This document shows, piece after piece, positions 50,716 through 59,333 of a DNA stretch of 64,000 nt. This DNA is from Roseococcus thiosulfatophilus. GTDB taxonomy: Bacteria > Pseudomonadota > Alphaproteobacteria > Acetobacterales > Acetobacteraceae. The translations under genes were made by a program, and so were the position numbers. Position 1 is the first letter of the stretch. The number at the start of each line of letters is the position of its first letter. The DNA lies in the NCBI RefSeq assembly GCF_017311575.1, contig NZ_JAFFQY010000005.1, forward strand, positions 1 to 64,000. Reading direction: 5' to 3'. A model generated the notes under the pieces. The model had not been told where the DNA came from. It saw only the letters and a program-made list of their open reading frames with translations, and did not search any database.

Positions 50716-51191
50716 GCGGCCGCGCCCCGCCCCAGCGCCTGCGCCTGCCGCTGCTGGACCGGCTGATGGATGACCGCCCCGACCGCCTGGAGGAGGAACC
50801 GCTGAAGCTGTCGGAAGCCATGGACCGGCTGCGGCTTTCCGTCCGGCGGGATCTGGAGGCGCTGCTCAACGCGCGCCGCCGCCGCTGGCCGCTGCCGGCC
50901 CGCGCGCCGGAGCTTGCGCTCTCGCCGCTCGGCTACGGCATCCCGGACGCGACGGCGGGCAGCTACGCCCTGCCGGAGCGGCGCGAGGCGCTGGCGCTGG
51001 AGGTGGAGCGCATGATCCGCCGCTTCGAGCCGCGCCTGCACGCGGTGAAGGTGACGCTGCGCGAGGGCGGCGATGAGCTGGACCGCACGCTGCGCCTGCG
51101 CGTGGACGCGCTGCTGCACGCCGAGCCCATCAGCTTCGAGACGCTGATCGAGGCCGTCAGCCACGAGGTCCGGGTGGCCGAGCGCGGATGA
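50712..51191 (+). CDS. tssE: T6SS baseplate protein TssE (gp25-like)
   Basis: A 159-residue TssE. It shows LRLPLLDRLMDD near the N-terminus and the gp25 fold around LNARRRRWPLPARAPELALSPLGYGIPD and EVERMIRRFEPRLHAVKVTL. TssE is the sheath-to-baseplate initiator. The ATGA overlaps at both ends show tight coupling with tagJ and tssF. Confidence 0.93.
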   Translation: MSGRAPPQRLRLPLLDRLMDDRPDRLEEEPLKLSEAMDRLRLSVRRDLEALLNARRRRWPLPARAPELALSPLGYGIPDATAGSYALPERREALALEVERMIRRFEPRLHAVKVTLREGGDELDRTLRLRVDALLHAEPISFETLIEAVSHEVRVAERG

Positions 51192-53020
51192 GCGAGAGCC
51201 TTCTCCCCTTCTACAACCGTGAACTGGCGGCGCTGCGCAAGCTGGCCGGGGAATTCGCGCAGGCGAACCAGAAGGCGGCCGGGCGGCTGCGCATCGCCAC
51301 CGACGGCACGGTGGACGACCCGCATGTGGAACGCCTGCTGGAGGGCGTCGCCTTCCTCGCCGGCCGCGTGCAGCAGCGGCTGGACGATGAGCTGCCCGAG
51401 ATCACCGACGCGCTGCTGGAACTGCTCTCGCCGCATCTGCTGGCGCCGGTGCCCAGCATGGCGACGGTGCGCCTCTCGCCCAAGCGGGACGCGCGCGGCC
51501 CCGCTTTGGTGAAGCGCGGCACGCCCATCGAGACGGAGCCGGTGCGGGGCGAGGTGCTGCGCTACCTCACCTGCCATGACGTGACGCTCTGGCCGGTGCG
51601 GATCGAGGCGGCGCGGCTGATGGGCCTGCCGCTGGAGGCGCCACCCAACCCGCGCGCGCCGGGGGCTTCGGCCTGCCTGCGCATCACGCTGCGGACCACG
51701 GCCGAGGGCCTGGGTTTCGCGGAGACGGGGCTCGACCGGCTGCGCCTGCACCTGCGCGGCAGCCACCAGGTCGCGGCCGCGCTGCATGAGCTGCTGGCCA
51801 CCTCCTGCGTGGGCGCGGCGCTGGCCGATGGGCCCAATGACGCGAGGCCCACCTTGCTGGACGCCGCGCGGCTCCGCGCCGTGGGGTTCGAGCGCGAGGA
51901 GGCCGCGCTGCCCTGGCCGCAGCGCGCCTTCGACGGGCACCGGCTGCTGACCGAGTATTTCGCGCATCCGGAGAAGTTCCTCTACCTCGAGCTCGGCGGG
52001 CTGGAGGCGCGCAGCCTTGTCCAGCAGGGCGACCGGCTGGAGGTGTTCCTCTATCTCAGCCGTGCGGCGCCGGAGCTGGAGCGCATCGTTACGGCCGAGA
52101 CGCTGGCGCTGCATTGCACGCCGGTGGTGAACCTCTTCCCCCATCGCTGCGAGCCCATCGCGATGGACGGCACCCAGTCGGACTGGCTGGTGATTCCGGA
52201 TGTGCGGCGTTCGGCCGCGCTGGAACTCTACAGCGTGGAAAGCGTGCGCGAGAGCCGCCCCGATGGCCGCCGCCGCACGGTGCTGCCCTTCCAGCGCCTG
52301 GCCCGCGACGCGGGTGAGGAGGCCGAGGCCGCGCCCATGCAATGGGTGGCCGCGCGCGGTTCCGCCGCCGCGCCGCTGACAGGCACCGAGACGCGGCTGC
52401 TGCTCTGCGACCCCGGCTTCAACCCCGACGCGCCCTCCGACGGCGTGCTGACCATCGAGGGGCTTTGCCTCAACCGCGACCTGCCGGAGCTTCTGCCCTT
52501 CGGCGGCGGCCAGCCGAGGTTGCGCATCAGCGACCCCGAGGCCCCGGCGGAGCCCATGGCGGAATGCCTCTACGCCCCCACGCCGAGGCTGCCGCCCCGG
52601 CTGCGGGACCGCGGGGCCTGGCGGCTGGTGTCGCACCTGGCGCTGAACCACCTCTCCGTGATGGGCGGGCCCGATGCGGCGGCCGCGCTGCGCGAGATGC
52701 TGCGCCTGCATGACCTCCGCGACACGCCGGAGACGCGGGCGGCCATCGCGGGCCTCGTCTCGGTCACGGCGGGCAGCGGGCTGGCGCGCATCCCGGGCCA
52801 GCGGCCGGGCGTCTTCGCGCGCGGGCTGGACGTGGCGCTGACCTTCGAGGCCCAGGCCTGGAACACCGGCGGCCTGTTCCTGCTGGCGGCGGTGCTGGAG
52901 CGGTTCCTGGCGCTCCAGGTCTCGGTGAATGGCTTCGTCCGCACCCGCGCCCTGCTCCGCGGGCGGGCGAACCCGGTGGCGAGCTGGCCGCCGCGCAGCG
53001 GCACGCGGGTGCTGCTGTGA
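51188..53020 (+). CDS. tssF: T6SS baseplate protein TssF
   Basis: A 610-residue TssF. The diagnostic N-terminus is LLPFYNRELAALRKLAGEFAQANQKAAGRL, with DDPHVERLLEGVAFLAGRVQQRLDDELPEITDALLELL next. Later motifs are YFAHPEKFLYLELGGLE and VVNLFPHRCEPIAMD. TssF with TssG forms the baseplate wedge. It overlaps tssE (ATGA) and tssG (GTGA). Confidence 0.95.
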   Translation: MSESLLPFYNRELAALRKLAGEFAQANQKAAGRLRIATDGTVDDPHVERLLEGVAFLAGRVQQRLDDELPEITDALLELLSPHLLAPVPSMATVRLSPKRDARGPALVKRGTPIETEPVRGEVLRYLTCHDVTLWPVRIEAARLMGLPLEAPPNPRAPGASACLRITLRTTAEGLGFAETGLDRLRLHLRGSHQVAAALHELLATSCVGAALADGPNDARPTLLDAARLRAVGFEREEAALPWPQRAFDGHRLLTEYFAHPEKFLYLELGGLEARSLVQQGDRLEVFLYLSRAAPELERIVTAETLALHCTPVVNLFPHRCEPIAMDGTQSDWLVIPDVRRSAALELYSVESVRESRPDGRRRTVLPFQRLARDAGEEAEAAPMQWVAARGSAAAPLTGTETRLLLCDPGFNPDAPSDGVLTIEGLCLNRDLPELLPFGGGQPRLRISDPEAPAEPMAECLYAPTPRLPPRLRDRGAWRLVSHLALNHLSVMGGPDAAAALREMLRLHDLRDTPETRAAIAGLVSVTAGSGLARIPGQRPGVFARGLDVALTFEAQAWNTGGLFLLAAVLERFLALQVSVNGFVRTRALLRGRANPVASWPPRSGTRVLL

Positions 53021-53949
53021 TCGCGCGTTCTCCCAAGGACGCTCTCGCCCAGGACCCGGAGCTGTTCGACCTCGACCAGGCGGCCTTCGTCATCGCCCCC
53101 GGCCAGGACCCGGTGGAGCTGCCCTTCGCCAGCCAGCCGCGCCTCGCTTTGCCGCTGAGCGAGGTGACGGCGGCGGACCCCGCGACGGGCGCGCTGACCA
53201 CGCCGCTGTTCGGCCTCATCGGGCCAGGCGGCACGCTGCCGCGCCACTACACCGCGACGGCGGCGGCGGAGCTGCGGGCGCGCAACCGCGCGCTGGCGCA
53301 ATTCCTGGACCTGCTCGCGCGGCGCTTCACCGGCATGTGGGTGAAGGCCGGCGCCAAGTATCGCCCCACGCGCGACCCCGAGCCCGCGACGCGCGCGCTG
53401 GACGCCGTGATCGGCCTCGGCACGCCGCATCTGGGCGAACGCCTGGCCGTCCCCGCGCCCAGCCTGCGCTACCATGCGGGGCACCTCGCCGCCCGCACGC
53501 GCAGCGCGGCGCGGCTGGCCGCCATGCTGGCCGAGGAGGCCGGCACCCCCGTCGAGATCGTGGAATTCGCCGGCGGCTGGCTGCGCCTGCCGGCCACCGA
53601 GCAGACGCGCCTCGGCGCCGCCCATGCCGCGCTGGGGGCTTCCGCCACCGCCGGCGCGCAGATCTGGGACCCGCAGGCGCGCTTCATCATCCGGCTGGGG
53701 CCGCTCGATGCCGCCGCCTTCGCGGAACTGCTGCCCGGCCGGCCGCTGTTCGACCGGCTGTGCGGGTTGACGCGCCTCTTCGTGGGGCCGGAGCAGGAAT
53801 TCGTGCTGAACCCGCTGCTGAAGCCCGAGGCGGTGCCGGCGGCGCAACTGGGGGCGGGGGCGCGGCTCGGCCTCACCTCCTGGATGGGGGGCGCCAAGCC
53901 CCGCCGCGCGCCCGCGCGCGACGCCCTGCTGCGCCCGCCCGCCCTGTGA
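53017..53949 (+). CDS. tssG: T6SS baseplate protein TssG
   Basis: A 310-residue TssG starting with GTG inside a GTGA overlap with tssF. Segments typical of TssG are VELPFASQPRLALPLSEVTA, LFGLIGPGGTLPRHYT, FLDLLARRFTGMWVKAGAKYR and GAQIWDPQARFIIRLGPLDAAAFAELLPG. Together with TssE, TssF and TssK it builds the baseplate. It is the last canonical T6SS core gene; the methyltransferase pair begins 13 bases later. Confidence 0.92.
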   Translation: MIARSPKDALAQDPELFDLDQAAFVIAPGQDPVELPFASQPRLALPLSEVTAADPATGALTTPLFGLIGPGGTLPRHYTATAAAELRARNRALAQFLDLLARRFTGMWVKAGAKYRPTRDPEPATRALDAVIGLGTPHLGERLAVPAPSLRYHAGHLAARTRSAARLAAMLAEEAGTPVEIVEFAGGWLRLPATEQTRLGAAHAALGASATAGAQIWDPQARFIIRLGPLDAAAFAELLPGRPLFDRLCGLTRLFVGPEQEFVLNPLLKPEAVPAAQLGAGARLGLTSWMGGAKPRRAPARDALLRPPAL

Positions 53950-53962
53950 GGACGCCCTCCGC

Positions 53963-55444
53963 ATGACCGTCTGGAGCCACGGCTACGTCGCCGACAGCCC
54001 CTACACCTTCTCCTACCAGCCCGCTCAGGCGCCGGGGCATCTGGCCATGGTCTGCGCCATGGCCGGCGTGGTCTGGGCGCCGCAGCCGCGCATGGCCATG
54101 CTGGACATCGGCTGCGGGCGCGGGCTGACGGTCAATGTGCTGGCGGCCGCCAATCCCGGCTGGCATGTGCTGGGGCTGGACTACAACCCGGCCCACATCG
54201 CCGAGGCGCAGGAACTGGCGGATGCCGCCGGCTGCGCCAATGCCGGTTTCTGCGAGGCCGACCTGGCCGAGATGACCGATGCCGAGATGGACCGGCTGCC
54301 GGAATTCGACATCGTCACCATCCATGGCGTCTGGACCTGGGTGGCCGATGCGGTGCGCGATGGCATCGTGCGGCTACTGGCGCGGCGGCTGAAGCCGGGG
54401 GGCCTCTGCTACATCGGCTACAATGTCCAGCCGGCCTTCGGCGCGGATGCGGCCTTGCAGCGCCTGTTCATGCACCTGGCGGGGCAGGCGCGCGGCTCCT
54501 CCCGCGCGCGGGTGGAGGCGGCGCTGGAACAGGTGCGGGCGCTCGCCGCCACCAACCCCGCCCAGCTCCCCTCCACGCCCATGCTGCGCTATTTGCTGGA
54601 CAAGGAGCAGCGGCTGGACACCGCCTATCTCGCGCATGAATTCCTGACCGCGCATTGGCGCCCGGCCTTCCATGAGGATGTCTGCGCCGCCCTCGCCCCC
54701 GCCAAGCTGGAATTCGTGGGCAGCGCCACGCTGCACGAGAACATGCCGGACCTGCAGCTCGATGCCGCGCAGCGCGCAACCTACGAAGGCATGCCGCCCG
54801 GCCCGGCGCGGGAATTCATCAAGGATCTCTGCCTGCCGCGCGCCTTCCGGCGCGACGTCTTCATCCGCGGGCTGCGCCGCACCGACCATGTGGACGCGCT
54901 GGACCGCCTGGTCATCGCCGCCTGCCGCGCCTTGCCGGAGGACAGCCCCAAGCTCTCCGTCCCGGTGGGGGAGGCGGAACTCGTGCCCGCCATGTGGCAG
55001 CCCATCGCCGCCGCCCTGCGCGAGGGGCCGCAAAGCCTGCACCGCCTGCGCCACCTGCCCGAGGAGCGCCGCCCCAACCCGGCCGAGCTGCTGGCCGTGC
55101 TGCAGGGCACGGGGTTCGTGGTGCCCGTGCTGCGCGAGCCGCAAGTGACGGAGGAGGCGCAGCGTTTCAACCGCGCCCTCTTCGCCGCGACGCTGGCCAG
55201 CGGGGACCGCGAGGGGCAGTTCGCCCTGGCCTCCTCCGCGATCGCGGGCGGGCTGCCTTGCGCCTGGCTGGAAATGGCGCTGGCCGTGCAGCCCGACATC
55301 CTGGACGCCCCGCCCGAGACCCTCGCCGCGCGGCTGCTGCCCCATCTGGACGGCGAGGGCCAGGCGGAAGCGGCCACCCTCATCACCCGCATCCGGGCCG
55401 AGCGTATTCCCGTCTGGCGCGGCCTGGGCCTGCTGCCGGGCTGA
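53963..55444 (+). CDS. Class I SAM-dependent methyltransferase with methyltransferase regulatory domain (copy 1)
   Basis: A 493-residue protein. The SAM-binding Rossmann domain (about 25-175) has motif I MLDIGCGRGLTVNVLAAANPGW, LGLDYNPAHIAEA and VTIHGVWTWVADAVRDGIVRLLARRLKPGG. The rest is the helical methyltransferase regulatory domain (PF10119-type), with PSTPMLRYLLDKEQ, AHEFLTAHWRPAFHEDV and GPAREFIKDLCLPRAFRRDVFIRG. The target is unknown. It starts 13 bases after tssG on the same strand with no terminator in between, so it is probably transcribed with the T6SS baseplate genes. The next gene is a paralog in TGATG overlap. Confidence 0.85.
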   Translation: MTVWSHGYVADSPYTFSYQPAQAPGHLAMVCAMAGVVWAPQPRMAMLDIGCGRGLTVNVLAAANPGWHVLGLDYNPAHIAEAQELADAAGCANAGFCEADLAEMTDAEMDRLPEFDIVTIHGVWTWVADAVRDGIVRLLARRLKPGGLCYIGYNVQPAFGADAALQRLFMHLAGQARGSSRARVEAALEQVRALAATNPAQLPSTPMLRYLLDKEQRLDTAYLAHEFLTAHWRPAFHEDVCAALAPAKLEFVGSATLHENMPDLQLDAAQRATYEGMPPGPAREFIKDLCLPRAFRRDVFIRGLRRTDHVDALDRLVIAACRALPEDSPKLSVPVGEAELVPAMWQPIAAALREGPQSLHRLRHLPEERRPNPAELLAVLQGTGFVVPVLREPQVTEEAQRFNRALFAATLASGDREGQFALASSAIAGGLPCAWLEMALAVQPDILDAPPETLAARLLPHLDGEGQAEAATLITRIRAERIPVWRGLGLLPG

Positions 55445-56892
55445 TGGGCGCCGCCTATTCCATCGCCTTCCAGGCCCAGCAGACCCCGGCGCATTTCGCC
55501 CTGGTCGCCGCCATGGCGGGCCACCCCTGGACCCCGCGCGAGCGGATGGTGGTGGTGGACCTCGGCTGCGGGCGGGGGCATGTGGCGCAGGTGCTGGCCG
55601 CGGCCAATCCGGGCTGGACGGTGTTCGGATTGGACCACGACGCGGCCGCCATCGCGGAGGCGCGGCAACTGGCTGCCCGCGCGGGCCTCGCCAACGTGAA
55701 TTTCCTGGAGCTGGACCTCGCCGCGCTGGACGGCGCGGAGCTGGACCGGCTGCCCGAATGCGACGTGGTCATGGCGCATGGAATCTGGGGCTGGGTGTCG
55801 GACGCGGTGCGGGCGGGGGTGGTGCGCTTGCTCGCGCGGCGGCTGAAGCCGGGCGGGCTCGCCTATGTCGGCACCAATGCGATGCCGGCTTCCGGGGCCG
55901 AGGCGGGGCTGCAACGCCTGCTGCGGCATTTGGCGGGCGGGGAGGCCAGCGCCGAGGCCGCCACCCATGCCATGTCCCGCCTGCGCGCCCTGGCCGGGTC
56001 CGGCGGCCTGCCATTGCCCCGCACGCCCATGCTGGAGCGCCTGCTGGCCGAGCCCTGCGTGCTGGAACCGGGCTTCGTCGCCCATGAATTCCTGACACCG
56101 CATTGGCGCCCCGTCTTCCACGAGGACCTGGCCGCCGCCCTGGCCCCGGCCCGGCTGGAATTCCTGGGCAGCTGCAACCTGGCCGAGGCCCTGCCGGCGC
56201 TGGCCGGCACGCCCGCGCAGCGCGCCGCCCTGGCGCCGCTAGAGGGGATGGAATTCGCCAAGGACCTGCTGCTGCCGCGCCCCTTCCGTGCCGACCTCTT
56301 CGTGCGCGGCCGGCGCCGGGTGAACCCGGATGCCGCCATGGACGCGCTGCCGCTGGCCGCCTGGCAGGCGCCGCCCGTGACCTCGCCCGCGCTTCGCACC
56401 GCCGAGGGGCGGGCCGCGCTGCCCGAGGCCGCCTGGGCGCCCATCGCGGCGCTGCTGGCCGAGGGGCCGGCGCGGCTCGGCGCGCTGCGCGCGGCGGTGC
56501 CGGAGGCGCTGCGCCCGCAACCGGCGGAATTGCTGGCGCTGCTAGTGGATACGGGCCTTTGCCTGCCTGTCTTTCGCCCGCCGGCGCCCGCGCCCGCGGC
56601 CACGCGCCTCAACCGCGCCGCCGCCGCCTTCCACGCGCCGGGCGGCGAGGGCAGGGGACATTTCGCCCTGGCCTCGCCCGTGGCCGCAGGCGGGGTGCCG
56701 GCCGGGGCGCTCGACCTCGCCTTGGTGGGCGCGCTGCTGGCGGGGGGCGATGCGGCGAACCCGGAGGCGCTGCTGGCGCAGTTCCAGCCCGGGCTGGGCG
56801 GCGGGGCGCGGCTGGCGGCGGTTTCACGTATCCGCGAAAGGCTGGCCGAGGCGCTGCCGCTGTGGCGGCGCTTCGGCATCCTCCCCGGCTGA
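55444..56892 (+). CDS. Class I SAM-dependent methyltransferase with methyltransferase regulatory domain (copy 2)
   Basis: A 482-residue paralog of the upstream gene. It has VVDLGCGRGHVAQVLAAANPGW, FGLDHDAAAIAEA, HGIWGWVSDAVRAGVVRLLARRLKPGG and the same regulatory-domain motifs (RTPMLERLLAE, AHEFLTPHWRPVFHEDL, EFAKDLLLPRPFRADLFVRG). It lacks the first ~10 residues of copy 1. The pair arose by tandem duplication and has diverged across its length. It ends 135 bases before the OmpA-like gene, and a REP-like hairpin lies in that gap. Confidence 0.85.
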   Translation: MGAAYSIAFQAQQTPAHFALVAAMAGHPWTPRERMVVVDLGCGRGHVAQVLAAANPGWTVFGLDHDAAAIAEARQLAARAGLANVNFLELDLAALDGAELDRLPECDVVMAHGIWGWVSDAVRAGVVRLLARRLKPGGLAYVGTNAMPASGAEAGLQRLLRHLAGGEASAEAATHAMSRLRALAGSGGLPLPRTPMLERLLAEPCVLEPGFVAHEFLTPHWRPVFHEDLAAALAPARLEFLGSCNLAEALPALAGTPAQRAALAPLEGMEFAKDLLLPRPFRADLFVRGRRRVNPDAAMDALPLAAWQAPPVTSPALRTAEGRAALPEAAWAPIAALLAEGPARLGALRAAVPEALRPQPAELLALLVDTGLCLPVFRPPAPAPAATRLNRAAAAFHAPGGEGRGHFALASPVAAGGVPAGALDLALVGALLAGGDAANPEALLAQFQPGLGGGARLAAVSRIRERLAEALPLWRRFGILPG

Positions 56893-56962
56893 CCCGCCGT
56901 TGCGCTTTCGCTTCCACCTGCCCGCCTTGGCGCTCTACGCTTCGGCCCGGAAACGCTGGCGT

Positions 56963-57001
56963 CTGATCGGCTTCGGTGGAATCGCCGAAGCCGTGAATCA
57001 G
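56963..57001 (+). repeat. REP-like hairpin, diverged copy of the 8571-8750 element
   Basis: A 39-base structure: CTGAT and ATCAG form the outer 5-bp helix, CGGCTTCGGTG and CGCCGAAGCCG the inner 11-bp helix (one G-U pair). The loop is GAAT and the conserved TGA bulge is on the 3' side. Against the 8648 and 8703 copies it carries compensatory changes in both helices. It precedes the SD of the OmpA-like gene by about 15 bases. Confidence 0.75.
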
Positions 57002-57027
57002 CCGCCCGGCCAAAATAGGAGGCCATG

Positions 57028-57624
57028 ATGCCCACCTTCCTCCGCGCCGCGCTGCTGGTCTGTGGCGCATGGCTGCCCTTCGCCGCGCTGGCCCAGCCGC
57101 CCGCGATCCCTGCCCCGCCGGCCGCCGCGGCGCCCGATGCGGAGGAGCGCCAGATCATCGAAGGGCTGACACGGGGCATCCGCGTGCCGAACCGTCCGGG
57201 CGGCGAGGGCGCCAGTGGGGCCGCCCCGGCCGCGCCCCAGGGCGAGGCCGGCAAGCCGCCCACGGCGGACGAACCGCCCTCCGTCAACCTGACCGTCTTC
57301 TTCCCCACGGGGTCCGCGCGCATCACGCCCCAGGCCGCCGACGCCCTGGCGGCGCTGGGCCGCGCCCTGAACCGCGAGGAGTTGCGGCCCTTCCGCTTCC
57401 GCGTGGAAGGCCACACCGACACCGAGGGCGATGCCGGCATGAACCAGATGCTCAGCGAACGCCGCGCGCTGGCGGTGCGCGAGCACCTGATCGAGAAGTT
57501 CGGCATCGCCCCGCACCGCCTTCTGGCGCAGGGCATGGGCGAAAGCCGCCTGCTGATCCCGACGCCCGACAATTTCCCCGAGCCCCGCAACCGGCGCGTG
57601 CAGATCGTCAACCTGGGCGAGTAG
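57028..57624 (+). CDS. OmpA-family peptidoglycan-binding protein
   Basis: A 198-residue protein with a Sec signal (FLRAALLVCGAWLPFAALAQ), a Pro/Ala-rich linker and a C-terminal OmpA domain (about 85-195). The domain holds VNLTVFFPTGSARITPQA, FRVEGHTDTEGDAGMNQMLSERRA and EPRNRRVQIVNLGE. It should bind peptidoglycan in the periplasm. Its place after the T6SS genes suggests it helps anchor or open the wall for the machine, like the OmpA modules of TssL or TagL. AGGAGG (57017-57022) favours ATG 57028; ATG 57025 is the adjacent alternative. Confidence 0.88.
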   Translation: MPTFLRAALLVCGAWLPFAALAQPPAIPAPPAAAAPDAEERQIIEGLTRGIRVPNRPGGEGASGAAPAAPQGEAGKPPTADEPPSVNLTVFFPTGSARITPQAADALAALGRALNREELRPFRFRVEGHTDTEGDAGMNQMLSERRALAVREHLIEKFGIAPHRLLAQGMGESRLLIPTPDNFPEPRNRRVQIVNLGE

Positions 57625-57673
57625 GCTGCGGCCCGGGGGCGGCTGGCCCCGCAGGAAGGGAGGGCAGGGCGCG

Positions 57674-58690
57674 ATGGATGACGACGCCACCGTGCGGTTG
57701 CCGCGCCCGGGCGTGGTTCCGGCGCTGAAGGCCAGGCCCGCGCGGCGCGGCGCGGTGCTGGCGGCGCTTGGGCTCGTGGTGCTGGTCGCGGGCGGGGCGG
57801 CGCTGTGGTGGTGGCCGCGCGAGGCGCCGCCGCCGGAGCCCCCCTTGGCCGTCGCGCCCAGCGTGCAGCCCCCGGCGCTGGAGGCCCCGCCCGCCGCCCC
57901 GGCGCCCGTGCCGCAGCCCTCCGCTCCACCCGCCTCCGCTCCAGCCCCGCCGCCCAGTCGCAACCAGGCCGAGATCCTCGCCCACGCCGCCACGCGGCCC
58001 ACCCTGTTCCGCTGGGACGCCAACCCGCTGGTCTTCGTGCTGGATTTCCCGGACCTGGCCAGCCAGGGCGCGGCGATGAACCGCGCCGCCGCCCTGATCG
58101 AGAAGGCCCGCACCCCACGCGACCGCGTGCTGGACGACACCGCCCTGGCCGCCGCCATCGCCGCCGACCGCAACACGCCCGACGACTACTATGTCGGGCA
58201 CAACTACCGCGCCTCGGACCTGATGCGGATGTTCGCGCTGGCGGAGCGTGACGGCATCGCGCTGAACCCGCGGGAGGAATGGCTGCGCGAACAGGTGGCC
58301 CTGGTGCAATCCCTCGCCCCCGGGCGGGATGCCGCCATCCTGACCATTCCGGGCCTGGGGCCCGAGGTCTCGCCCGCGCTGCGCGCCGCCATCCTGCGGC
58401 ACGAACTCGCGCATGGGCAGTTCTTCACCCTGCCCATGTTCGCCGCCCATGTGATGGCCGTCTGGCACCGCGGCATGACGGAGGAGGAACGCGCCGCCAT
58501 CCGCGCCTTCCTGGGCTGCGAGGGCTATGACACCGCGCAGGAGGAGATGATGGCCAACGAGGCCATGGCCTACATCCTGCACACGCCCGATCGCACGATC
58601 TTCGACCCCATGCGGGAGCTGGGCTGGGACGAGGCGCAGGTGGCCCGCATCCGCGCCCTCTTCGCGGAAGGCGCCCCCCCGGAGCCGTGA
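57674..58690 (+). CDS. Membrane-anchored periplasmic HExxH protein with phospho-motif-like tail
   Basis: A 338-residue protein that I do not recognise by family. It has a short cytoplasmic tail (MDDDATVRLPRPG), one membrane helix at about 26-46 and a Pro/Ala-rich linker. The periplasmic domain (about 95-335) has a zinc-peptidase motif HELAHG (His243, Glu244, His247) and a likely third ligand Glu296 in MMANEAMAY. The tail resembles the TssL tail (DADRTVIRG): acidic residues, then Thr-Val-x-Arg/Leu. It follows the OmpA-like gene by 49 bases in the T6SS block and may be a wall- or protein-cleaving accessory. The gene abuts the convergent pabA stop (TGATCA). Confidence 0.65.
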   Translation: MDDDATVRLPRPGVVPALKARPARRGAVLAALGLVVLVAGGAALWWWPREAPPPEPPLAVAPSVQPPALEAPPAAPAPVPQPSAPPASAPAPPPSRNQAEILAHAATRPTLFRWDANPLVFVLDFPDLASQGAAMNRAAALIEKARTPRDRVLDDTALAAAIAADRNTPDDYYVGHNYRASDLMRMFALAERDGIALNPREEWLREQVALVQSLAPGRDAAILTIPGLGPEVSPALRAAILRHELAHGQFFTLPMFAAHVMAVWHRGMTEEERAAIRAFLGCEGYDTAQEEMMANEAMAYILHTPDRTIFDPMRELGWDEAQVARIRALFAEGAPPEP

Positions 58691-59272
58691 TCAGGCCGGC
58701 ACGCGCGCCCGGTCGAGAAAATTCTTCAGGATGCCGTGGCCATGCTCGGAGGCGATGCTCTCCGGGTGGAACTGCACGCCGTGGATGGGCAGCTGCCGGT
58801 GGGCGAGGCCCATGATGAGCCCATCCGCCGTCTCGGCCGTGATGGCGAGGCTGGCGGGCAGCGTCTCCCGCTTCACCACCAGCGAATGATAGCGCGTGGC
58901 GCGCAGCGGCGAGGGCAGGCCGGCGAAGAGGTCCTGGCCCTGGTGCTCCACCTCCCACACCTTGCCATGCACGGGTTCGGGCGCGCGGATCACCTCGCCG
59001 CCGAAGGCCTGCCCGATGGCCTGGTGGCCGAGACAGACGCCCATCAGGGGCAGCTTCGCCTCGGCGGCGGCGGCGATGAGCGGCAGGCAGATGCCGGCCT
59101 CATTGGGCGTGCAGGGGCCGGGCGAGAGCACCACGGCGTCGGGCCGCATGGCGAAGACATCCTGCACCGTCAGCGCGTCATTGCGCCGCACCACCGCCTC
59201 CACCCCGAGGTCGCCCAGGAAGTGGTAGAGGTTGAAGGTGAAGCTGTCGTAGTTGTCGATGAGCAGGAGCAT
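58691..59272 (-). CDS. pabA: Aminodeoxychorismate/anthranilate synthase component II (glutamine amidotransferase)
   Basis: A 193-residue class I glutamine amidotransferase. The triad is Cys80 ([10 protein letters not shown]), His169 and Glu171 (QFHPESI). The start [22 protein letters not shown] and [18 protein letters not shown] are typical of PabA/TrpG. It supplies ammonia to PabB or TrpE for folate or tryptophan synthesis; no partner gene is adjacent, so which one cannot be told. ATG 59272 is chosen for the conserved start. Confidence 0.92.
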   Translation of the reverse strand: MLLLIDNYDSFTFNLYHFLGDLGVEAVVRRNDALTVQDVFAMRPDAVVLSPGPCTPNEAGICLPLIAAAAEAKLPLMGVCLGHQAIGQAFGGEVIRAPEPVHGKVWEVEHQGQDLFAGLPSPLRATRYHSLVVKRETLPASLAITAETADGLIMGLAHRQLPIHGVQFHPESIASEHGHGILKNFLDRARVPA

Positions 59273-59333
59273 GGGCGCAACATGGCGAGGCCATGCCCGC
59301 CCGGTCAAGCACGCCGTGTCCTGGCGCGGCGCG

